Positions 11,301 to 23,300 of a DNA stretch of 64,000 nt are shown here, piece after piece. Positions within the stretch are counted from its first letter, which is position 1, and the number at the start of each line of letters is the position of its first letter. The stretch spans positions 30,562,514 to 30,626,513 of the forward strand of contig CM046857.1 in the NCBI GenBank assembly GCA_025617745.1. Direction: 5' to 3'. The notes below the pieces were generated by a model. The model made no database searches and had not been told where the DNA came from. It saw only the letters and a list, made by a program, of their open reading frames with translations. The stretch comes from Heliocidaris erythrogramma. Lineage: Eukaryota; Echinodermata; Echinoidea; Camarodonta; Echinometridae. Made by a program: the position numbers and the translations under genes.

Positions 11301-14300
11301 GACGCTCACTTGAGGGGGATCAATTCACATCTGGTGCATGTTCTCTCTAGCACCACCAGGAGATATGTTAGAAATTGAAACAACTAAGAGGATGTACATG
11401 ACGTGATGTTAGAAATTAACATGGTAAGACATCAATTGCATTAGTGGGGTCTAAAATATGGAATGCCTTACCCCTAGAAATGAAAAGTATCAATACTGTA
11501 AAGCATTTTAAGTACATGCATAACAAATACTTGTTATGTAATTATGTGTAGATTTTATTTTTATATTGATTTGCCACTTGTTTGTTTACTTTTGTTTCTT
11601 TTATGCCGTTTTAAGTTCTCAGTCTGCTATGAATATCCTAATTCATCAATTATTTAGTATAGGTGTGAAGTAGCCTCATTTTAATACACGTACAGTAGGT
11701 AATAGTTTCGATTAGAACTTTTTTGTGTTTGATTGCACTTGAGTCTTGACATGTAATTATAAGATTTTTTGTTTGATTACAATTAAGTCTTGACATACTA
11801 TATATATATCATATTTAGCTTGATGTATACGCAAACAATCTATAGTACTTATTTTGTATAAAGGGTCCTACGCCCTAATAGCTTTCTTGCTATTTCTGTA
11901 GGGTCCTTTACCAACCTAGTTATGTCATATTATTGTATGTTGTAACTTGTTACTCTATTGTAACCTTGTTTGTTGTTGGTAATAAAGTCATTCATTCATT
12001 CAAATACATACTGATGTATTGAAGAAAGTGAATGATCGGATTCCGGAACATAATTCCCCCCCACCCCATGGTCTACAATGTCATGTATTATTTGAATCTC
12101 CTACATCTAAGGATGATTCCCACAAAGTGTGTTTGAATCATACAACAAATCATGCAAAGAATGTACATTTCCCCTCCTGCATACATGTATTAACCTCGCC
12201 CTCGCAGGACCCCTATGGGGCCACCCGGAGAACAACTTTTTTTATTCATCTTCAAGATGTATATAACACACAAAATATCTAGATAAACTTCTGGATCTGG
12301 AGAAGATGTTTGAAATTTACATAGCTTTTACAATTGGGGGCCTTCCCCCTGGGCCCCCTGGGGGCCACATGTACCATTTTAGCAACTTTGGGTCCCTTAC
12401 CCCTAAGGATGATTCCTACCAAGTTTGGTTGAATTCCGATCATGTGTCTTGGAGAAGAAGATCAGAATGTACATTTTGCCTGGCAGCGCCCCCCCCCCCC
12501 CAGTATGTTACCCCCACAGGGCCCCTATAGGGCCACTCAGAGAAATTTCATGAACAACATTCATTCTTCATCTATAGAGGTATCGCCATACACAATACCA
12601 AGTCTGAGCTATGCCTGGTTCTGGAGAAGAAGATGTTTGAAATTTACATACATTAGCTTTTACAATTGGGGGCCCTCCCCCTGGGCCCCCTGGGGGTCAC
12701 ATGTACCATTTTAGCAACTTTGGGTCCCCTACCCCTACAGATGATTCCTACCAAGTTGAATTCCGATCATGGGTTTTGGAGAAGATGAAAATGTAAAAAG
12801 TTAACGCACGATGCACAACGCACGAAGGACAAATTTCCATCGCAATAGCTCACTCGAGCCTTAGGTGAGCTAAAAAAGAGGAGTCAATTGTATTATTTTA
12901 GATGATTAAAGTCTTATAAAAATAAAAAAATAACGAAATATTGTTTGTGATAATAGTCAGAATTGACATTGCCATTAACAATGATCAACAACAACAACCA
13001 CCTCTCCCTTGAGTGGTCTTTATAGACAGGTTTCACTGTATACCGGTACATGTATGGTAATATCCATGTATCAACAACTGGATGGTAGCAAATGTCTTAA
13101 TCTAGATTAAGACAATAATACATGACATGCTGAAAAAACACTTCCTTATACATGTTTTGTCCAACACATAATTTTTGTCCACAAGGATAAGTAGGGGTGG
13201 GAGTTTCGGGTTTACCACCTTGTCATCTACATACATAAGTAATCATTAAATACTTATTTTCGGGAAATGGGTATCTAATATTTTGACCCGGGACTCAAAG
13301 CTGTCGGGTGCGACTCGGGTACCTGGTTTTTAGTCCCAGCACTAAGGATGAGACGTGCATGTGTGCATCATACACTCCACACAAAAGAGGTAATTTGGGT
13401 AACTGAGTATGTGTTCAATTTTAATAGAACCACCACAATATTGCCCTTGATATTATATGTGAAGTGGGTTTTTTTACCAGCCCACAGCCTTTTTTTTAGG
13501 CAGTTCACTCATGTTTGGACAGTTTGAGACAGGGTTTTAATGTACATGTAGGGTGACACTCACTAAGGTATGAAAACAGGATTTGGACTAAAACTTTTCC
13601 TGCACCTTTTACAAAAATAAATTCCATGACTTTTCTATGACTTTTCCATGATAAATTTGAGAAATCCAGGACCCCTTTTTGCAGAGCAACTTCATGAAAA
13701 CTTAAGAGGTTTAGTGTTAATTGAATGGAAATTACTAGTGTCAGTGTATATATCATATTTTCTTGCGTAAAGGCCGCACCCAAAATATGATCGCAAAGTC
13801 TCGGTGCGGCCTATCTGCAATAGCAGACAAAAATGAACCGCCTCCAAAACCCTGGTCTAAACCACACTTTATCGGAATGGACGGGATTACAGTTAGCCTG
13901 TGCTCTATCTCTATTGATGTAATTCTAAGATAATTAAGTATTGACATATTTTCATTCATAAATATATCATCCAGAACTAATAACTAAATATCTCATAAAT
14001 ATAATCACGAACAAGGCCCCGTATGGTCTTCCGAGTTTGACAAAGCACTAGTACGAAGCTCCATTGAGCTTGAGTAACGTGCTGAAATCAGCCTAAAAAA
14101 ATTACCCAAATTTTCTTCCTGGGTCTATTTAATGGTAGTATCAAAGAGGCAAATGTATTTACTGTACTATGAGCTTTTGTACTGGACGTTACAGCACTAC
14201 ATCAGCGCTCTGTAATATATAGCGCAGCCCTCGTACAGATCAATAGCACCCCTCCACCTCCGCGCTATTTCGGCGCGGTCGTATCCTCGCAGGATCCTTC

Positions 14301-17300
14301 GTGGTGATGTGTGTATTTTGTATGGAGAACGGAGAGTCGTCGCAGTGGATTTTCATAGCGCACGTGGCATGCGCGCTAGATTGACCTTAGGTTTAGGTCA
14401 TGGCAAGGACATGTTTCAGAATGCAAATCAGTCTGATAACATTTTCCTATTCGAAACTATCATGCTGTATGTATTTTTATGTTTTTGCAAATCACTTAGG
14501 GAACTTTTAATGGAATATGCTGCCATATAAGATATGTCTTAACAATTTCTTTAGAGAGTGGTGGTAACACTTCCTTTCCAATTTCATTTGTAATTGTGCC
14601 TCAATTTGCAAGTTGCATGCACAGCGTACGACCCTGGTACAGCTAGTGTCTTACTCGATCAAAGCGGCTCGGAAGATTGATGATAGAAATAAAGACACAC
14701 CAAACACACCGTCTGTGGGGGATGAGTTAGTCCGCTGTTATACGATGAAAAGTATTTCCATTAAAATAAAAAATAAAATTGTAAAAAGAAGATCATTAGC
14801 AGGCAAAAAATATACAAATTTATAAAATTCCATGACTTTTCCATGATATATTTATACATATTTCATGACTTTTCCAGGTTTTCCATGACAAAAGGAGTCT
14901 AAAATCATCTAGGGAAGGAACAAGAACATCACAGAAGCAAACCTTGAGAAGAATATTTCTTACATATTAGTAGATTTGGAGAAAAGTTGGGTATGTCATC
15001 TTGACTCTCCAAAATGATGCATTTAAGATCAATCACAGTGTTAACTGTTAACCATCCTATCATTTCAACTGCCAGTAATTACACTGTGTATATATTAGGT
15101 ACACAGAACTGTACATGTACATGCTCAAGGCTCTATGCAATAGACATTAAGACATGGGTACGGCCTATACTCGGTCACTGCAATTTATTTGTTGTTTAAC
15201 CCGATATTTTTTTAAATTACAGCAAAATGGCTTTTGATCCTAAAGTTAGATAAATTATATAAACAATACATGTACATGTGCTTCATGAATGCAGATTTCT
15301 GATTGATAATTGCAAATGGCTGACAGTGCCTTTAAAATTAATGACAATATGCTTTAAAAATATTGAAACTAAAAGATACACATTGTACTACATAGTTTTA
15401 CAATTTTGCTGTCCCCCCCCCCCCCCCCCACCAAAAAAACACAACAAACAAACAAAAGCAAAAACAAAAACAACACACAGATATGGCACCTGGGATAGAT
15501 GTAATTCAAATGCAATTCAGAAAAGTTCCTTCACTTTCTTTCCCCAAGTACTAGATTCTTGTGCATAGGAGAAGTTAGTGAAATGTAAACAAGGTTAATT
15601 GTCTACCAGCATACTGTGTAAACAATGTAAATCTTCTCTACAGTATGCTGAGCATATAGGGTCAATGTACTGGATTAACGTACTGTATACAAGAGTTTTG
15701 TTTGACTACATTATCAGTGTATACAGTCTGATCAAACATCACCGATGAATGATATGATTACACAATGGAAATCTCAAAATACCTCAAACTATATCCTTGA
15801 CTTCTGAAAGATTTTAATCTTTACAATGGTAATTCAAAACCCGATTGTTTACCCCCCCCCCCCCCCCCCCCCCCCACCCTGACATATAGTGCACATGAAG
15901 ACTATTTGACAATCCTTAAAACAAAAAATTCATTACGGTACATGTAAAGTACAGAGTACAACTGACAATGCACTTCATGGAATTTGGCCCTGAGCAGCTT
16001 CCTGTAATGAAATACAATTGTGCCTTTTCACTGGAAAATTAATATATCAAACTATACAATAAAACTGAGGCATTGTTCAATCTTGAATGACATCAGGACA
16101 ATCAACTTTCATCAACATTCAGAATTTGTGCATGGCTTGGAAACAGTAGGTCCTTGTACATGTAAGTGCATTAAAACACTAAAGAAGGAAGTCATTGGGG
16201 AAACAATTCACAGACATTAGCACTGACAATTAACAGGTCAGCATGCATGGCAAACACGCTCAAATTAAAACACATGTCCTACATGTACACTACAGTACCT
16301 GAACTAAATAAGGTCATGATGTGGCAATTTTGGTAAGATGGTGCCATATTTCAGGGATTTTAATTATAGGAAAATTCTAAGCCACTGTTAAGTTCCAAGT
16401 TTCCCTCCTCCTTAAGTGGAGTAAGAAATGAGGTTTGAGATATGATTTACATGTGTATTTTTTTGTATTCAATGTTAAAACTTCACATATTTCACGGAAA
16501 AAGCTTTTTAAAACTTGTCTAAGTAAATGATATCCAATAGATGAACAAGGTCACATTCTACAGTCTTCATCCCTTTCCTTTTTTCCATCCCTTTTAAAAA
16601 CCATGTTTAATTCTGGTAGCGAAAGGGAAATTGGAATGAAAGTTGTTTAATTTTTTTTTAAAAAAAAAATCTTTTAGAATTATCATTCCATTTGTTTGGG
16701 CAGATACATGCACCAGATGTTTGGATGTTCCATCCATGATTTCCAGCTGAATTTCAGATTAAACAAGGCTTGACTCTAGTAGTGGCCTGGTGGCCATCGC
16801 TCTGTCAGGCAACCAAATATTCAAAAAGTACAAGAAATGGTTGCCCATAAAAATATATCACACAATCTATAAATTTTATTTGTCAAGCTAGTTGAAAATC
16901 ACATGATTTGTTAGCTATAAGGAAGACAGTGAATACAAAGAGAACAGCAGAGAAGGTACGTGGGAAGAGAAGAAAAAAGTTCATTGTTTAGAAAATGTCT
17001 CAACATCTCATAATGAGTGAATTTACTATGGACACTCCATGTCATAGCGTTCAGTGGGTTAAAGAGAAGGTCGAGTTCTAGGAAAGGTGAACAATAATTT
17101 GTGAGCTTTTTCATGTTTATGTCACTTTGGAAAAACATCATACATGTACATGTAGTAGAAATGTGCCCTGAAAGGGATTGCTCTTCTAATGCTTTCATAT
17201 TCAAAACATGACGAGAAATACCTGAATTGTTTGAGCCAAATATTCAGCCACATGTGTGTGCAGTTCCATTTCTGTGTGCAGTGCATGTGCTTTTCAGCGA

Positions 17301-20300
17301 GATTGGGTCTATTTCACATCATTTTGATGATTCCAAAAACCCTGTTAGTATTCATGTACACCAATTCTTCTGGAGGCATGATCAACCTTTTCTTTCTCGA
17401 TGTAATCACATGACCAGAACTCAACTTTATCTTTAAGCCCTACCACCGTCAAATTGGCCCAAATTTGATAAGGGATAATTGAGGTTTTCAAAGCTAAAAT
17501 TCAAAATTAACTTCATCGGCTGAGTGTTATGGTATACATACATGTACCTCAAACATTTTGGCCAAAAATCAACACTTTTCAAATAACCAAATCTGTTGGG
17601 TCAAATCAGGTCTGCTCGCTATTCATAAGGACCGCTATTCAAAGAAAACCGCAATTCATTTAACATGCATTATGAATAGCGGTCCTTATGAAGAGTTTTG
17701 AATAATGGTCCTTACGAATAGCGAGGTAATACATGTAGGCCATTTTCGTAATGTATTCAAATTTAATGCTTACCTCTTTGTCAAACTCCTAGTAACGAAC
17801 TATTACATCCACCTGTTACAAGTCATTGTATTTCAATAGTCAGAATGCAGATTGCATACATTAAGTGTTGCTAGGTTGGGCAGACCGAAATGTTTGTCCA
17901 ACCTAACAACGCCCAATCCATGCAATTCACATTCTGACTATTGAAAAAGAATAGGTTTTTACAGGTGAATAGGCAAATGTGTATAAATTTGAATACATTA
18001 CGAAAATGGCCTATTTGTCTATAGTTTGCTCGCTATTCATACAAAACTGCTATTCATTTAGTTATGTGTTATGGATAGTGGTCATTATGAATAAGTGGTC
18101 CTTATGAATAGCGGTCCTTATGACTAGTGCAGTTACCCCGGTCAAATATATTCATATTGACATACATGTCATGTCAATCATTTGCCATGTACAAACAACA
18201 TACATGTAAAGTGCAATGACCTCTTGACCTTTGCTTAAACCTTGAATTCACCTTGTGGATCAAAGAATCGGGAGATGAAATTTGGTATAACTCCACATAT
18301 TTTCTATACCATTATTCATACAAAAAAATTGGAGGACGGAGGTACATGTATAATATTTTTTGTTTGCTTACCACTTTTTCTTAAAAGGAAAGTCCAACCT
18401 GGAATTCAGTTGATTTTAGTAAATGTAGAAAAATGAGAGAAACAGATTAGTGAAAGTTTGAGCAAAGTCTGATAAGAAATAAGAAAGTTATGAATTTTTG
18501 AATTTGTAATCAATCAAAAACAAAGTGGCGACTCTGAAATATCTTGCGAGCTTCTCCCATTTGCTCAGTACAGAAAATTGTGTAAATTTTCACTTTCTTA
18601 TTTTGGATGAAGGAATAGATTTGTTTCATGCAGGTTTTGGGTAAAACATATAAAACATGATTTATCTAAAGCCTCAGTCACAAATACCATTAAGAACTGC
18701 TACGAATGCCGTACGAACGATTTTAAGACCATTTTGTAAGGTCTTCTCAAGAAGGCTGTACGAAACCAGCCTAAGTAGACCGTTCATAGAATGTTTGTGA
18801 GTTCACAGCCTGGTCGATGGTCTTGTCCAAGATTTTTTTCAACGTTGTATGAAACCCCCTCTTCGTAAGGCGTCTGTATGAACGTTGTAAGAACATCGTA
18901 AGAACCACGCAAGATTTTGTAGGGTCGAGAGACAATTCTAGAAGCCTTAAATTCTTACGATGATCGTAAGAACGTCTTAAGATGTTCACAGAGGGCTCTT
19001 ACTTACGAACGGAGATTCGGATGGCGCTCTTACGAACAACTCCTGGCGTTTGTAAGGCGTTCGGAAGGTGCAGGTACACAGCTGCAGCTGTAGTCTCCTT
19101 GGCACTACTGCCATCTTGAAAGTATCAAACTTTCAACAGTCACAGAATTTTCGACAGTACAACGTCAAAAATTCAAACTTTCTTATTTTTTAACGTATTT
19201 TGCTCTAACCTTCACTGATCTGTTTCTATAATTTTTCTGCTTCATTTAAAACCAACTTGTAATTAGGTTGAAGTTCCCCTTTAAAGATAGAAAAAGCTGT
19301 TTTTCACTTTTTGACTAATCAAGTCCAGAAAATTGTAAGAAAAATTTTCAGTAACTTATTATTTCATTTGAATATTTATGTCATTTAAGTCGAATCCTGC
19401 GGAAATGTAAAATGTACAACTTTCTACTGCATATTGCAATAAAACATAAATTTGTACCTGAAGTTAGTTTCAAGGTTATAATCATAACCTATAGTACATT
19501 GGATAAGTGGAGTACAGTGGGTATGGTGGGGCCCACTCAATGTAGCTACTTTACTATACTTCGTGTGTAGAATCTAGGCAGTCATCCACCTCAACTTTTT
19601 CAAACACCACTGCACAAAAGTCAAAGTTAATGGTATAGAATTAATCCGTTGGGTAACATGAAATAATGTTGTTAATTATTCAATTGTCTCCAACGGCCAC
19701 CAGAAGGTGGCAACACACGCAACTGCTGTGTGATGTAGGTTGCTCGACTGCTGTGAAAAAAATCACAGGCAGACCGAGCGGGATTTGAACCCGCGACCTC
19801 TGGGTTACTAGACCAGTGTCATAACCACTAGACCACCAGAGTGCCCTAAGGTGGTCTAGTGGTTATGACACTGGTCTCGTAACCCAGTAACCCAGAGGTC
19901 GCAGGTTCGAATCCCGCTCGGTCTGCCTGTGATTTTTTTCACAGCAGTCGAGCTGGGTTACTGGGTTACGAGACCAGTGTCATAACCACTAGACCACCTT
20001 AGGGCACTCTGGTGGTCTAGTGGTTATGACACTGGTCTAGTAACCCAGAGGTCGCGGGTTCAAATCCCGCTCGGTCTGCCTGTGATTTTTTTCACAGCAG
20101 TCGAGCAACCTATCACACAGCAGTTGCGTGTGTTGCCACCTTCTGGTGGCCGTTGGAGACAATTGAATAATTAACATTATTTTATAATATATGACTCATT
20201 ACAATTGAAACTTTCTAACCCTTTTAATTCAGCGAATGAAAGGAGCTTGTAAGAGATGTTTGCTGAACAATATGGAGGAAATGAGCTCTAAAGTTGGGGT

Positions 20301-23300
20301 CTATTCAAGAGTGCGGAATAAAAAAAGGAGAGAGAAAGTCGATAGAGAGTGAATCAAAAGGCCATAGCACCCACTATGAATGAATTGTCGGATTAGGTTG
20401 ATATTTGGTAGGAGTGTTAAACATAGTTTATTCATTCTATTGCCGTGACTGCCAAGACTTCAAATTGGGAACTTGAGTCCTTTGCAAATGAGAGTGTTTT
20501 AATGCAAGATTAAGAGCACCTCTGTAGCCTGACAAGTGCACAAGACAATGCATATTCACTCCATTGGGGTGTCTTTCTTTGTTCCCTGTTACATACATGT
20601 ACATGTACATGTAATACTGGTTTGTTACCTGTGTAGACCTTCTGTTATCATACACTGAACTTGTAATTTAGCCTATAATTAACTTAAATAGAATTTAGAA
20701 CCTACTCTTTTTCTTGTTCACATTGATTATAAACCTTTAAAGGAGAATGAAACTCGACATACATTAGCTGATAATCATGTGGAAAATTGTCAGCCTGTTC
20801 AAAATATCTTGAAAATACTCTGATTTGATTACTCAGTAAGGAGGACAGTCTCTCTAAAGTTTGCAGATTTCTTGCTAGATATTATCCCATGGGGGCTGCC
20901 ATTTTGAAGAAACTGTGATGTCATTGCGGTACATGTCCATTTACCTGTACACAATGGATAAGAAGTTGCATAATGAATAGTTATTGTATAACTAAAGCCA
21001 CCCATGCAAATTGGCAGCCATCTTGGTACCCCCATTGTCTCACACAGGTGATATCTAAGAGCAGTTGTAGATCTTTGTCACTTCTTTGAAGAATTGACAA
21101 ACCTTTGTCAGACCAAGCAACTTTCAAGTGCATGCCAAATCCTGCTTAACAAAAGAAACAGCTGAACCAAATATCTTGACACAAATATGTTATATGACAG
21201 GATAAAAGTATCTTCATTTGAATGTACATGACTACCAAAAATGGTTTATTATGAGAAAATCCAGTGTCATGCATTCCACAGCTGATCATGAGTGTCACGG
21301 TAGCTAGTGTATAGGTCAGTGGGTATCTCACAAATAGAACTGTTCTGACATTACTTTGTAAAGAAAATGGCAGCCCCCATGGAATAATGTCAAGCAAGGA
21401 AACTGCAACTTTTGGAGACACTGTTCTCCTTCTTAAATTATCAAATAGGAGTAATTTCAAGATATTTGTAATAGGCTGATAATTATCTACATGATTATAG
21501 GCTAATGTTTGTTGCCTTTTATTCCCCTTTAAGGCTATGATCTACATCTACTCTGGTACTCAGCAACGTCCACTTCTGGATATAACGCTAAGGAAAACAA
21601 CTTGTGTGTGTGTGAAGCTGACGAGTGGCTGTGCAGACTACATGTATATACATGATAGTGCAAGTAAAAGCTGTCTCCTGTATGGAGCTAGCAGGGGGAG
21701 GTGCGTGTAGCCAGGATTAGCTTCGTGAATGTAGAAAAAAAAAAAAATGGCTATACGCCTTCTACACACGAAGCTAGGCGTTATTACCCAGCAATCACAT
21801 TCCGCACGGGGTAGTACGACATGAAAAATGCCCTGAAATCACACTTTTCTGATAGTTTCCGCGACCCACAGACCCTTCCCCACAGCGTTTCCTCCTAGGG
21901 AAACGTTTGTAATGACAATTATATTTTGATTGACTCTAATTTTGGAAATATATCCATAAAAAGATGATAAAAATTACAGAAAACTCACCAGCGTTTGCGT
22001 ATCCATGCCTCCGAGGTCATGCAGATCAAAATGGCGGCACGATCGCCGTAATCGAAATCATGAAAACTATTAGGCGCCGTTTGTAAATTTATTATTTAGC
22101 TCAATTATTTACATATAATTCACTATTTAGCTCTTTTCTACGATTATTATACGATAAAATGACATAAAGGATACAATGTTTTATAAATATGAATTTTGCA
22201 ATTTCCATTTTTTTTAAATAATGATTTTACAATATTCATCATATATAAATAATGAATTTTGAAGTTTTCATTATTTATAAATAATGATTTCACAAATTCA
22301 TTATATATCAAATATTATGGAAATTGCAAAATTCATTATTTATAAAACATTGTATCCTTTATGTCATTTTATCGTATAATAATCGTAGAAAAGAGCTAAA
22401 TAGTGAATTATATGTAAATAATTGAGCTAAATAATAAATTTACAAACGGCGCCTAATAGTTTTCATGATTTCGATTACGGCGATCGTGCCGCCATTTTGA
22501 TCTGCATGACCTCGGAGGCATGGATACGCAAACGCTGGTGAGTTTTCTGTAATTTTTATCTTTTTATGGATATATTTCCAAAATTAGAGTCAATCAAAAT
22601 ACAATGTATAATTGTCATTACAAACGTTTCCCTAGGAGGAAACGCTGTGGGGAAGGGCCTGTGGGTAGCCAGGATTGGCTTCGTGAATGTAAAAAAAAAA
22701 AATGGCTATACGCCTTCTACATCACGAAGCCAGGCGTTCTTACCCAGCAATCTAACTGCGCACGGGTTAGCAGGACTGGAAAATGCCCTGAAATATCACT
22801 TTTCTGATAACTCCCGCGACCGATAGCTCCTTCACCACAGCGTATCCTCCTAGGAAAACGTTTAGAATTAGAATGTCTTTTTGATCGTACGTATTTTTAC
22901 AAAAAAATCAAAAAAAGATCGTAAGAAATTTCCGAAAACTCGCCAGTGTTTGTGTGTATCCATGCCTCCTCTTGTCATGCAGATAAGGCATGACAATGGA
23001 TACACACAAACACTGGCGAGTTTTCGGAAATTTCTTACGATCTTTTTTTGATTTTTTTGTAAAAATACGTACGATCAAAAAGACATTCTAATTCTAAACG
23101 TTTTCCTAGGAGGATACGCTGTGGTGAAGGAGCTATCGGTCGCGGGAGTTATCAGAAAAGTGATATTTCAGGGCATTTTCCAGTCCTGCTAACCCGTGCG
23201 CAGTTAGATTGCTGGGTAAGAACGCCTGGCTTCGTGATGTAGAAGGCGTATAGCCAATTTTTTTTTTTTACATTCACGAAGCCAATCCTGGCTATCTGTG

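Larger units (their letters stand above)
10927..13040. mobile_element. CAGTNAAACCTG-type TIR element carrying nested repeats
   Basis: The left end TACAGTCAAACCTG and the right end CAGGTTTCACTGTA are inverted, and both are followed inside by lines related to TAAAGACCAC. A TA on each side fits a Tc1/mariner-like target. No transposase is seen. Inside lies a second repeat (11281-12876), and inside that a LINE 3' end. Confidence 0.7.

Noticed and set aside
12019-12714. Pro-rich open frames
   Set aside because: They lie in the ~330-bp tandem repeat and follow its unit.
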